DNA of 64,000 nucleotides from positions 372,001 through 436,000 of the forward strand of contig NZ_CP107954.1 in assembly GCF_036067295.1 (NCBI RefSeq), in the 5' to 3' direction. This DNA comes from Kribbella sp. NBC_00382. Lineage in GTDB: Bacteria; Actinomycetota; Actinomycetes; Propionibacteriales; Kribbellaceae. Shown here piece after piece: positions 33,462-40,792 of the stretch; the first letter of the stretch is position 1, and every line of letters begins with the position of its first letter. A program made the position numbers and the translations under genes. Under the pieces are notes generated by a model. The model had not been told where the DNA came from, searched no databases, and saw only the letters and a program-made list of their open reading frames with translations.

Positions 33462-33467
33462 ACCGTA
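33462..33467 (-). promoter_or_regulatory. -10-like hexamer TACGGT of RelA/SpoT-like operon 1
   Basis: Stands 30 bp before the start at 33432, the same distance as in operon 2, within the shared 15-bp block 33458-33472. Confidence 0.5.
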
Positions 33468-33505
33468 GTCAGAGGGGAGGGAGCTGTGGGGTGTGTTTTC
33501 GGATC

Positions 33506-33514
33506 TGTGGATAA
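33506..33514 (-). promoter_or_regulatory. Perfect DnaA box upstream of RelA/SpoT-like gene 1
   Basis: TTATCCACA on the minus strand, 74 bp before the start codon and about 40 bp upstream of the -10-like hexamer. It is followed by the same GATCC as in operon 2. Confidence 0.55.
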
Positions 33515-33583
33515 CTCGTGCCGGATTCCACACCGCGGCCCGAGCGCGCGGCACCTCGTCAACCACAGGCCGAAGGAGCGCAC

Positions 33584-33674
33584 TGTTCTTTGTTCTTTGT
33601 TCTTTGTTCTTTGTTCTTTGTTCTTTGTTCCTTGTTCCTTGTTCCTTGCTCTTTGTTCCTTGCTCTTTGCTCTA
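33584..33674. repeat. Heptanucleotide tandem repeat, 13 copies (VNTR)
   Basis: Thirteen head-to-tail 7-bp units without any gap: six TGTTCTT, then variants TGTTCCT and TGCTCTT, ending in TGCTCTA. The pure copies lie at the 33584 end, the diverged ones at the hydrolase end. The last unit contains the stop codon (minus strand TAG, 33672-33674) of the hydrolase gene. On the minus strand the RNA is purine-rich (AAGAACA units). The rest of 33515-33583 shows no gene. Confidence 0.95.
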
Positions 33675-34511
33675 CGTGAGTTCGGCTTCTAGGACTTGGG
33701 TTAGGAGGGTGGCGAAGGGGGTGGGGTGGCTGGCGTAGCCGGTGTGGGGGCCGGGGAAAGTTACTACTGGCCAGCCTAGGTGGGTGGAGAGGGTGGCTAT
33801 GGGGCGGGCGGGGAGGTGGGCGGCGGCTTGGCGGCCGGCGGCGGGGACGATTTTGTTGGTGTGCGGGAGGAGGGCTGGGAGGTTGGGGCGGTAGGTGGTG
33901 AAGGGGAGGAGGTTGTGGGCGAAGAAGGTCTCGGTGTTTGTTTGGGTGCGGTCCAGGAGGTCGCGGTATTCGGGGCGTAGGTCTTCGGGGGCGGGGAGGT
34001 CGTCCTCGTCCAGGCCGGTGCCCCCGGCGTACAGGAGTTGGGCCATGGGGGCGCCTTCTCGGAGGTACGTTTCGTGGACGTCTTCGAAGAAGGCTCGGGC
34101 GTCGGTTGCGTCTGGCAACAGTTCTACGCACGGGGGTTCGTGGGCTACGAGCATGCGGACGCGGTTTGGGTGGTGGGTGATCAGGTCGAGGCCGGTGATC
34201 GCGCCGGTGCCCGTACCGAAGACGAAGGCGGGGGCATTTGGAGACAGCAGGTTGATTAGGGCTAGGGCGTCTGCTGTTCCTGCGGCTACTACGTCACCTG
34301 TCGGCTTACCGGCGTACTGGCTGCGGGAGTTGCCTCGGGGGTCGTAGGCGACGACTGTGTAATTGGTCGCCAGCAGGTCGATCATGCTGTCGAAGGCGCC
34401 TGCGTCGCTGTCGCCGTCGGCGATCAGGAGGAGCATCGGGCCTGTGCCGGTGACCTCGTAGTGGAGGGTCGCGCCGGGGACGGGGAGCAGGTTCAGGGTG
34501 CGGGCGGTCAT
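33672..34511 (-). CDS. Alpha/beta-hydrolase paralogue lacking the nucleophile serine
   Basis: A 279-residue protein that aligns along its length with its neighbour at 34508 (VVAYDPRGNSRS, VAHEPPCVELLPDATDARAFF, LLPFTTY and the His in FPGPHTGY are shared). At the elbow, where the neighbour has GSSSG, it reads GTGTG (99-103), so the nucleophile position 101 is Gly. It is probably non-catalytic, or uses Thr 100/102 in a way I cannot judge. Codon use is unusual: coding strand very C-rich with CTA and CCC codons, unlike its paralogue. The ATG overlaps the neighbour's stop (ATGA). The stop lies inside the heptamer repeat. Confidence 0.75.
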   Translation of the reverse strand: MTARTLNLLPVPGATLHYEVTGTGPMLLLIADGDSDAGAFDSMIDLLATNYTVVAYDPRGNSRSQYAGKPTGDVVAAGTADALALINLLSPNAPAFVFGTGTGAITGLDLITHHPNRVRMLVAHEPPCVELLPDATDARAFFEDVHETYLREGAPMAQLLYAGGTGLDEDDLPAPEDLRPEYRDLLDRTQTNTETFFAHNLLPFTTYRPNLPALLPHTNKIVPAAGRQAAAHLPARPIATLSTHLGWPVVTFPGPHTGYASHPTPFATLLTQVLEAELT

Positions 34512-35350
34512 CGCAGGGCTCCTGTCAGTACGCGCTGCAGCAGCGTGGCGAACTCGAACGGGTCGCTCGTATAACCGCCATGCCCACCAGGGAATGCGAT
34601 GACATCCCAGCCGACGCGTTCGGCCAGCGCAAGGATCGGTTCGGCAGGCAGTACCTTCGACGACTCGCTGCCGACGGCCGGTACGAACTTGTCCTCCAGC
34701 TCGACCAGCGCGGCGACGTCCGGCACATAGCTCGTGAACGGCAACAGCTTGTGCGCATAGAAGATCTCGCCGTTGGCATCCATCCGCTCGACCACCTCGC
34801 GGAACTCCGGCGGCAGCTCCTCGGCCGGCGGCGGCTGGTCGTCCCCGTCCATCCCGATCCCGCCGAGGAACAACTTGTCCGCGGCCACTCGCCCGTCCCG
34901 CCGGTACGTGTCGTAGACCGACCGGAAGAACGCGCGCGCCTCAGTTGCATCTGGCAACAGTTCGACGGCGGGCGGCTCGTGGGCGATCAACAAGCGGATC
35001 CGGTCCGGGTGGCGGATCAGCAACTCCATCGCAGTGATCGCTCCGGACGAGCTTCCGAACACGTACGCCGACTCGCCACCGGCGACCGCGTCGAGCACGG
35101 CCAGCGCATCCTCGGCGGCCACATCGACACGCTCGTCGGCCGGCTCACCGTCGTACGGGCTGCGTGAGTTGCCGCGCGGGTCGTAGGCGACGACCGTGTA
35201 CTGCGCGGCGAGCTGCGGCACGATGCCGTCGAACACCGCCGTATCGGTACCGCCCCCGGCGATCAGCAACAGGACCGGCCCACTGCCGGTCATTTCGTAG
35301 TACAGCGCAGCACCGGGCACTGCCACCCGGCCAACGGTCTTCACAGTCAT
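34508..35350 (-). CDS. Alpha/beta-fold hydrolase (intact triad)
   Basis: The 280-residue hydrolase has an oxyanion strand LLLIAGGGTDTAVFD, elbow GSSSG (Ser 101), the conserved IAHEPPAVELLPDATEARAF cap start and a GGHGG His near residue 262. This subgroup is often annotated as a general alpha/beta hydrolase linked to TetR or small-molecule resistance genes; substrate unknown. It is the first gene of a two-gene operon with the degenerate copy. The upstream 121 bp up to the nuclease gene shows no clear promoter. Confidence 0.82.
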   Translation of the reverse strand: MTVKTVGRVAVPGAALYYEMTGSGPVLLLIAGGGTDTAVFDGIVPQLAAQYTVVAYDPRGNSRSPYDGEPADERVDVAAEDALAVLDAVAGGESAYVFGSSSGAITAMELLIRHPDRIRLLIAHEPPAVELLPDATEARAFFRSVYDTYRRDGRVAADKLFLGGIGMDGDDQPPPAEELPPEFREVVERMDANGEIFYAHKLLPFTSYVPDVAALVELEDKFVPAVGSESSKVLPAEPILALAERVGWDVIAFPGGHGGYTSDPFEFATLLQRVLTGALR

Positions 35351-35471
35351 CCAGTCACCCCTCAGCTCCAGCCACCCTCACTTCGAAAAGGTGGTGACTA
35401 CAGACTGCTGAAGAGCGCTGGTACGCCGCGCACATCCGGCTGGCATGACCACACCAGCCGTGACAGCGGGG

Positions 35472-36365
35472 TCAGCCGACCTCGGCGACCGGTACTTCGG
35501 AGTCGGTGTCCTCGAGCGCGGCCCACGGGTCCCGCGGCGGCGCGACCCGGCGACCCTGAGGGCAGATCCGGGCGAAGTCGCACCAGCCGCACAACGCGGA
35601 AGGCTCCGGTGGGAAGTACTCGTCCGCCTCGGCAGGCGTGAGCCCGGAATGCCAACGCCCCTCCGCGGCCGCAGCGTCGTCCGCGATCGACTCGGCGCGA
35701 CGCTGGTGCCGGGCCAGCGAGGCATCGTCATGGTCGGCCGCGGCGACGGTATTGGTCGGCAGGTGATGCAGCTCGACCCGCGTCGACGGCCGACGCAGCA
35801 CACGCCGGGCGCCCAGGACATAGAGCGCCATGGCGAGAGACGATCGCGCATCCGTGCTGGTCAGCGGATGGCGGCCGGTCTTGTAGTCGACGATGACCAG
35901 CTCGGTCCCGCCGCTGCCGTCGCGGGCCGGGCGCTCGTCGATGCGGTCGACGCGTCCGCGCAGGCTGGCGCGCTCCGTGGTGAAGCCGACGGTGCGCTCG
36001 ACCCCGAGCGGTTCGTAGTACGGGTCGCTGTCGGTGAGGTAGCCGAGGACCATCTCGGTCGCGCGTTCGCGCCAGGTGAGCGCCTGCTGCTCGTCGCGGA
36101 ATCCCTCCTGCCGCCAGCTCGAGCGGATCTTGGCGACGACTTCATCCGGCGTACGCCGGGACGCCGGCCACCGTCCGAAGAACTCGGCGAGCACCTCATG
36201 CACGATCCCGCCGACCGTGTTGTGCGCCCACGGCGGACCCTTCGGCGGGCGCGGCGTCTCGAGGTAGGTGTACCGGTACTTCCGCTTGCAGTCGGCGAAG
36301 TTGAGCAGCTTCGTCGGGGTCGCGACGAACAGCTTCGCCGGCATCCCGGGCAGCGTGTCGTTCAC
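35472..36365 (-). CDS. RecB-family PD-(D/E)XK nuclease with Fe-S cluster cysteines
   Basis: The 297-residue single-domain nuclease has an N-terminal Cys (26) in FADCKRKYRY and GGIVHEVLAEF with the motif-I His (56). RGRVDRIDE holds the Asp ligand, IVDYKTGR the D-x-K core, and C-terminal CGWCDFARIC three further cysteines, which together form the AddB/Cas4-type 4Fe-4S site. No helicase domain and no cas genes nearby, so it is the stand-alone actinobacterial type. Probably a DNA end-processing exonuclease. It precedes the MarC gene in the opposite order (both minus) with a 6-bp gap. Confidence 0.87.
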   Translation of the reverse strand: MNDTLPGMPAKLFVATPTKLLNFADCKRKYRYTYLETPRPPKGPPWAHNTVGGIVHEVLAEFFGRWPASRRTPDEVVAKIRSSWRQEGFRDEQQALTWRERATEMVLGYLTDSDPYYEPLGVERTVGFTTERASLRGRVDRIDERPARDGSGGTELVIVDYKTGRHPLTSTDARSSLAMALYVLGARRVLRRPSTRVELHHLPTNTVAAADHDDASLARHQRRAESIADDAAAAEGRWHSGLTPAEADEYFPPEPSALCGWCDFARICPQGRRVAPPRDPWAALEDTDSEVPVAEVG

Positions 36366-36372
36366 CAGACCG

Positions 36373-36990
36373 TCAGCTCGCCTTGATGAAGTCCGTCACC
36401 GCATCTGCCACCAGTTGCACGGCGATCGCGCTCAGCAGCAGCCCCGCGATCCGGGTGACGAGCAGAACCCCGTTCTCCCCCAGCACCCGCATGATCAGCC
36501 CGGAGAACCGTAGCGTCAGCCACATCACCAGGTGGATCAGGATGATCCCGACCGAGATCGCGACCACATCCGGCAGCGAACCGTCGGCCCGCTGGACGAA
36601 CACCATGGTCGCGACGATCGCGCCCGGCCCGGCCAGGAGCGGTGTGCCGAGCGGGACGAAGGCGATGTTCACGTTCTTCGTCTGGACCGGGTCCTCGGCG
36701 GTGTCGGTCAGCAACTGCAACGCGATCAGCAGGAGCAGCAGCCCGCCCGCGCATTGCAGCGCCGGCAGCGTGATGTGGAGACGAGTCAGGATCTGTTGCC
36801 CGAAGGCCGCGAACGCGACGATCACGCCGAATGCGACAAGTACCGCCTGCCAGGCGGCCTTCTTCCGTACCGCGCGTGACTGGCCCGCCGTCAGCGAGAT
36901 GAACACCGGCACGGTGCCCGGCGGGTCCATGATCACGAACAGCGTGACGAAGACCGAGCTGAGCAGCGAGAGGTTGATGATGCTGTTCAC
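36373..36990 (-). CDS. MarC-family integral membrane protein
   Basis: The 205-residue protein has six predicted helices. Family landmarks are FVIMDPPGTVPVFISLT near the N-terminus and the mid-protein repeat FVPLGTPLLAGPGAIVATMV, the two pore-like half motifs of MarC proteins. Despite its name the family is not proven to cause drug resistance. The GTG start overlaps the PHP stop (GTGA at 36987-36990). Confidence 0.87.
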   Translation of the reverse strand: MNSIINLSLLSSVFVTLFVIMDPPGTVPVFISLTAGQSRAVRKKAAWQAVLVAFGVIVAFAAFGQQILTRLHITLPALQCAGGLLLLLIALQLLTDTAEDPVQTKNVNIAFVPLGTPLLAGPGAIVATMVFVQRADGSLPDVVAISVGIILIHLVMWLTLRFSGLIMRVLGENGVLLVTRIAGLLLSAIAVQLVADAVTDFIKAS

Positions 36991-37871
36991 GGCAGGTAGG
37001 CCTCGGGCACCGTCGCGTCGGGGGCGGCGGCCGCGTTCGACTTGGCGACGTCGAGCAGCCGCTGGAACTGCTCCGGTTCGGTCGTGTTCACACCTAGGTC
37101 GTGGTCGATCTTGCCGACGCCGTGGTGGTCGCTCGAGCCGGTGTAGATGATGCCGAGGTCGTTGGCGATCGCGCGTAACGCAGTACGGGACTCCGGCGAG
37201 TGGTCCTGGTGGTCCACCTCGATGCCGGCCAGGCCGTGCTCCGCGACGAGCTGGGCGATCCGCTCCGCGTCCATCACCTTGTAGCTGGAGCGGCCCCACG
37301 GATGGGCGATCACCGGTACGCCGCCGGCGCCGCGGACCAGGTCGATCGCGTGGCCGGGCTCGATCGCGTAGTGCGAGACGTGGCCCGGACGCCCGTCGGC
37401 CAGGAACCGGTCGAACGCCTCACTCCGGTTGGCGACCGTACCGTTGGCGACCAGCGCGTCGGCGACATGCGGGCGGCCGACGGACGGCGTCCCGGTCGCC
37501 TGGGCGAGCACCTCGTCGACGGTCAGTGCGACGCCCAGACCGTTGAGCCGGGCCACGATCGACGGCAGCCGGTCGGTACGCCCCTCGCGGACCGTGGCCA
37601 GCTCGCGGGCCAGCGGTACGTACGACGGATCGGGCAGGTACCCGAGCAGGTGCACGCTGATGCCGTCCAGCTTGCAGGAGATCTCGATGCCCGGTACGAA
37701 ACCGATCCCGAGATCCTCGGCGGCACGGCGGCCCTCGCCCCAGCCGTCGGCCGTGTCGTGATCGGTCAGCGCGATCACGTCCAGGCCGTCCCGCTTCGCG
37801 TGTGCGATCAGGACGTCGACCGGGTCGGTGCCGTCCGAGCGGTTCGAATGGGTGTGCAGGTCGATGCGCAC
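36987..37871 (-). CDS. PHP-domain metal-dependent phosphoesterase
   Basis: The 294-residue protein is of the RNase AM/YciV type. Metal ligands are visible as DLHTHSNRSDG (4-14), ALTDHDTADGW, GIEIS, HPWGRSS and SSDHHG. An insertion between (LPSIVARLNGLGVALTVDEVL to SVGRPHVADALV) matches the known family. Such enzymes hydrolyse 3',5'-bisphosphate nucleotides or trim RNA 5' ends. Start GTG 37871 gives the canonical RIDLHTH beginning. Coupled to marC. Confidence 0.87.
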   Translation of the reverse strand: MRIDLHTHSNRSDGTDPVDVLIAHAKRDGLDVIALTDHDTADGWGEGRRAAEDLGIGFVPGIEISCKLDGISVHLLGYLPDPSYVPLARELATVREGRTDRLPSIVARLNGLGVALTVDEVLAQATGTPSVGRPHVADALVANGTVANRSEAFDRFLADGRPGHVSHYAIEPGHAIDLVRGAGGVPVIAHPWGRSSYKVMDAERIAQLVAEHGLAGIEVDHQDHSPESRTALRAIANDLGIIYTGSSDHHGVGKIDHDLGVNTTEPEQFQRLLDVAKSNAAAAPDATVPEAYLP

Positions 37872-37937
37872 GAGTGATCGGGATCCCTTCTCTGGACAAC
37901 TGTCAGCAGTGATGCTATCGGTGCTTGCCCTCCGCTC

Positions 37938-37943
37938 TATCGT
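37938..37943 (+). promoter_or_regulatory. -10 box of a leaderless Nudix transcript
   Basis: TATCGT ends 7 bases before the ATG at 37951. No Shine-Dalgarno sequence exists in the gap, so transcription probably starts at the start codon. Confidence 0.45.
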
Positions 37944-37950
37944 TTTCCAC

Positions 37951-38367
37951 ATGGAACTGCCGCCGGATGGCGAACGGGTCGAGTGTGTCGGGGCTCTTGT
38001 GTATGACGAACAGCACCGGTTGCTCGTCATTCAGCGCGCCAACGAGCCTGGTCGCGGACTGTGGTCGTTGCCGGGTGGGCGGGTCGAGCCGGGTGAGGAC
38101 GATCCGACCGCGGTGGCCCGGGAGGTCGCCGAGGAGACCGGGCTGACGGTCGAGGTCGGTGAGTTCGTCGGCGAGGTCGAGCGGGACGCCCCGAACGGCA
38201 AGCTGTACGTGATCCGCGACTACCAGGCGGAGTCGGTCGGTGGCACGCTGACGGCCGGCGACGACGCGCTGGACGCCCGCTTCGTGAACCGCGAGGAGTT
38301 CGAGAACCTCCCCACATCGACGCTGCTCGCCTCCACCCTGGCCCAATGGAACGCCCTGCCGGGGTAA
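37951..38367 (+). CDS. Nudix hydrolase
   Basis: The 138-residue protein has a complete Nudix box at residues 43-65 (G-x5-E-x7-REV-x-EE-x-GL; VEPGEDDPTAVAREVAEETG inside). The preceding VQRANEPGRGLWSLPGG is typical of ADP-ribose or 8-oxo-dGTP-type pyrophosphatases, but the substrate cannot be fixed. ATG 37951 is chosen over the longer open frame because of the -10 box directly upstream. Divergent from the PHP gene. Confidence 0.88.
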   Translation: MELPPDGERVECVGALVYDEQHRLLVIQRANEPGRGLWSLPGGRVEPGEDDPTAVAREVAEETGLTVEVGEFVGEVERDAPNGKLYVIRDYQAESVGGTLTAGDDALDARFVNREEFENLPTSTLLASTLAQWNALPG

Positions 38368-38409
38368 ATAGGTCGAACACCCTCGACTGGTTGGCCGACA
38401 CTGGCAAGC

Positions 38410-39267
38410 ATGGATGACGCGGAGCTGGTCCGGGCGATCGAGGAGAACGCGGCCGAACTGCTGCTGGCGATGGGCACAGCCGGCGGCGGACGCCAGCGGC
38501 CTGGCGGTGGGCAGGAGCCGGGTGGCGGCGCTGCTCGGCGGGAGCCGGGTGGTGGGGAGTCGCTGGCTGGCGATGGGGTGCGGTGGAGTATTGGTGGGTC
38601 GCCGCTCGACTATCACAACGCGGTGGTCGGTTGCTCGGTCGAGGACGGTGCTGCGGCGGACCTTGTGATCGCGGAATCCCTGCAGGAGTTGAGGGATTTC
38701 GGCGTACCGGGGTGTTGGCATGTCGGGCCGTCTATGCGGCCGTTGGATCTTGGGGAGCGGCTACTCGCCGCTGGCTTCTCCTATGGCGGGCCTGAGCCCG
38801 GTATGGCGCTCCGGCTCGCTGAATTGCGTGAGGCGGAGGCGGCCGGGTTGCGGGTCGAGCGGCTGACGGAGGTCGATGGGCTGACGGTCTGGGCTCAGAC
38901 TCTGGGTCGCGGCTTCGGTGAAGGCGTGAAGGAAGCCGAGTGGGTGGCTTCGGTCTATCGCCGGCTCGGGGTTGCCGATCCGTGGCGGCACTACGTCGGC
39001 TATCTCGCCGATGAGCCGGTGGCCACGGCGACCGTGTTCCTGGCGGCCGGTGTCGCCGGGGTGTACTTCGTGATGACGGTGCCCGAGGCCCGGCGGCGCG
39101 GGATCGGCGCAGCGATCACGGCCGCCGTACTACGGGAAGCGCGGGACTCAGGTCTGGAGTACGCCGTGCTGGGGTCCTCACCAGCCGGGCACTCAGTTTA
39201 TGCGGGCCTCGGATTTCGGGAGCTCTGCGCCGTCCACCTGTACGAACGGGCGCTCCCGGAGGAGTAG
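38410..39267 (+). CDS. GNAT-family N-acetyltransferase with Gly-rich insertion
   Basis: In this 285-residue protein the C-terminal GNAT domain (about 145-285) has motif A in VPEARRRGIGAAITAAVLRE and motif B in HSVYAGLGFRELC. The N-terminal half resembles the partner domain often seen in actinobacterial two-part GNATs. Residues about 25-52 are a low-complexity GGGRQRPGGGQEPGGG insertion that looks like a repeat expansion within a conserved helix region. Its last 75 bases overlap the DUF4267 gene on the other strand. Confidence 0.82.
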   Translation: MDDAELVRAIEENAAELLLAMGTAGGGRQRPGGGQEPGGGAARREPGGGESLAGDGVRWSIGGSPLDYHNAVVGCSVEDGAAADLVIAESLQELRDFGVPGCWHVGPSMRPLDLGERLLAAGFSYGGPEPGMALRLAELREAEAAGLRVERLTEVDGLTVWAQTLGRGFGEGVKEAEWVASVYRRLGVADPWRHYVGYLADEPVATATVFLAAGVAGVYFVMTVPEARRRGIGAAITAAVLREARDSGLEYAVLGSSPAGHSVYAGLGFRELCAVHLYERALPEE

Positions 39268-39627
39268 GACGGCGACGGCCGCGACGATGACGGCGGTCAG
39301 GCCGTGGATGCCGAGCGCGGTGGCGACCGAGCCGCCGTGGGTGAGGACGGCGATCATGTCGACCACTGGGACGAGCGTGACGAGGGCCATCGCGATGCCG
39401 GTGGCGCGGCGCTGGCCGAGCGCTAGCAGGACCAGCAGGTTGAGACCCATGAAGAGGTCGCGACCCGCCTTGACCATGTAGTAGCCGCCCGCATTGCCGG
39501 TCGGCCAGGGGTGGATCCCGAATCCGCTCGCGGCGCCCAGCGGGTTGAACAGGAAGTTCAGACCGAAGCTGATCGGCGCCAGCGCGAGGACGACGGTGAG
39601 GATGGTGGTGATGCGGCGAAGGGTCAT
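39193..39627 (-). CDS. DUF4267 family membrane protein
   Basis: The 144-residue protein has four hydrophobic segments (ILTVVLALAPISFGLNFLF, GLNLLVLLALGQRR, MALVTLVPVVDMIAVL, TAVIVAAVAVLLL) and the DUF4267-type motif GGYYMVKAGRDLFMG. Function unknown. ATG 39627 is preferred over 39639 for the GGAG site six bases upstream. Divergent from the TetR gene, with the three-fold operator between them, so it is probably its regulatory target. Confidence 0.82.
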   Translation of the reverse strand: MTLRRITTILTVVLALAPISFGLNFLFNPLGAASGFGIHPWPTGNAGGYYMVKAGRDLFMGLNLLVLLALGQRRATGIAMALVTLVPVVDMIAVLTHGGSVATALGIHGLTAVIVAAVAVLLLRERPFVQVDGAELPKSEARIN

Positions 39628-39643
39628 CTCAAGCTCCAATTTC

Positions 39644-39705
39644 TAGCGCTGCTAACTTTCATAGCGACGCTAGCATTGCAGTCGCTAGAATGTCTAGCAG
39701 TGCTA
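39644..39705. promoter_or_regulatory. Three-copy operator TAGC-N3-GCTA between DUF4267 and TetR genes
   Basis: Perfect 11-bp inverted repeats TAGC-N3-GCTA at 39644-39654, 39662-39672 and 39695-39705, plus a half site GCTAG at 39684-39688. TAGAAT (39686-39691) is a plausible -10 for the TetR gene. The sites lie where a TetR dimer would block both divergent promoters. Confidence 0.75.
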
Positions 39706-39715
39706 GGATCGGCAC

Positions 39716-40261
39716 ATGCCAGCTGAGCAGAGGAAAGCGAAGGCGCGCCAGGAGCGCGGCCGTCTGATCGTCGCGGCCGCCCGGGAGCTCGCCGAGGCGG
39801 AGGGCTGGGAGGCGGTCACCACCCGCAAACTCGCCGACAAGGTCGAGTACAGCCAGCCGGTGCTCTACAGCCACTTCAAGAACATGGACGCGATCGCCGC
39901 CGCGGTCGCCCTCGAAGGCATCGAAGAACTCGGCACCCTGTTGTCAAGGGCGCAGGGGCTGCGCGGTCTGGCAGATGCCTACCTGTCCTTCGCCGCCGAG
40001 CATCCCGCGCTCTACCAGGCGATGTTCGTCCGCCCCACCAACCTGACTTTCGCCACCGGCGACATCCCACCCAGCCTCCGAGCGGCCTTCGCGACCCTGC
40101 GCGCAGGCGTCACCCCCTATGCCAAGGACGACGCCGAAACCCTCACCGAACTCTTCTGGAGCTCTCTCCACGGCCTGGCCACCCTGCAAGCCGGCTCCCG
40201 CCTCCGCCCCGACCACCAACACCACCGAGTCAGCCGCCTGATCGCCCTCATCACCGGCTGA
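39716..40261 (+). CDS. TetR-family regulator (WHG-type C-terminal domain)
   Basis: The 181-residue protein has its HTH at about residues 34-54 (VTTRKLADKVEYSQPVLYSH), followed by a short ligand domain with HPALYQAMFVRP and ELFWSSLHGLATLQAG, typical of TetR proteins with the WHG domain. It very likely binds the TAGC-N3-GCTA sites directly upstream and represses both itself and the DUF4267 gene. Inducer unknown. Confidence 0.88.
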   Translation: MPAEQRKAKARQERGRLIVAAARELAEAEGWEAVTTRKLADKVEYSQPVLYSHFKNMDAIAAAVALEGIEELGTLLSRAQGLRGLADAYLSFAAEHPALYQAMFVRPTNLTFATGDIPPSLRAAFATLRAGVTPYAKDDAETLTELFWSSLHGLATLQAGSRLRPDHQHHRVSRLIALITG

Positions 40262-40272
40262 CTGATCTGCCC

Positions 40273-40323
40273 CCATCGGCTGACAGCTCTGGTCCATCGG
40301 CCGACGGGCTGCCCATCGGCTGA
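40273..40323. repeat. Three direct repeats CCATCGGCTGA
   Basis: Copies at 40273-40283, 40294-40304 (one mismatch) and 40313-40323, about 20 bp apart, fill the gap between the TetR stop and the lipoprotein stop on the other strand. The spacing is two helical turns. No function evident. Confidence 0.55.
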
Positions 40324-40728
40324 TCAGCGTGGAACGTCGACCCGGCTGAGCACGCCGCCGGCGGGAGCCAGCCGGATCGACTCGCCACAGTCACAGTCCT
40401 TGCCGCTCGGCCGGCGCAGACTGACCGAGCCGCTGAACGAGTCCGTCCGCCGCGCACCCCGATACACGTCCAGCCGAACCGACTTCGCGTCGTAGATCGC
40501 GCCCCCGATCCACACCGTCGGTGTTTTGCCCGCTGCCGCTGCCTCCCCCGTCAGCGGGACCGGATCCGCACAGACGTCGTCGAGGCAGACCCGCACCGAG
40601 GTGGAGCCTGCCCGCAACGCCGACACCTCGATCTGCCCCGACGGCCCACACGGACTGCAACTGATGCGGTTGTCGCAGGCGGCAAGCGCGAGGGTCACGG
40701 CTACCAGTCCGAGCAGCTTGCGGCGCAT
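40324..40728 (-). CDS. Cys-rich lipoprotein of unknown function (tandem copy 1)
   Basis: The 134-residue protein has a lipoprotein signal MRRKLLGLVAVTLALAACDN (lipid Cys 18) directly followed by RISCSPCG. Later Cys pairs occur in VCLDDVCADP and DCDCGE. The exported part is a small beta-rich domain with DVYRGARRTDSFSG. I do not recognise the family. Paralogue of the gene at 40793, 64 bp upstream on the same strand; start context is conserved (CACACTG before each ATG). Ribosome-binding site not in a normal position. Confidence 0.7.
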   Translation of the reverse strand: MRRKLLGLVAVTLALAACDNRISCSPCGPSGQIEVSALRAGSTSVRVCLDDVCADPVPLTGEAAAAGKTPTVWIGGAIYDAKSVRLDVYRGARRTDSFSGSVSLRRPSGKDCDCGESIRLAPAGGVLSRVDVPR

Positions 40729-40792
40729 ACCTCCAGTGTGGGGCGACTGGAGCTCACTCCACGGCGTCGCCACCGTACAAGCCGAGCTTCGG

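Noticed and set aside
31951..33514. Replication origin because of DnaA boxes
   Set aside because: Only two boxes, 1.5 kb apart, each at a gene promoter, with no AT-rich unwinding region and no dnaA/dnaN genes.
33584..33674. CRISPR array or coding repeat
   Set aside because: Units are 7 bp with no spacers, so not CRISPR. Plus-strand frames through it give only Phe/Leu/Cys repeats without a gene around them.
35472..36365. Cas4 of a CRISPR system
   Set aside because: The Fe-S PD-(D/E)XK pattern fits Cas4 too, but no other cas gene or array is present and the length and context fit the stand-alone RecB-like family.
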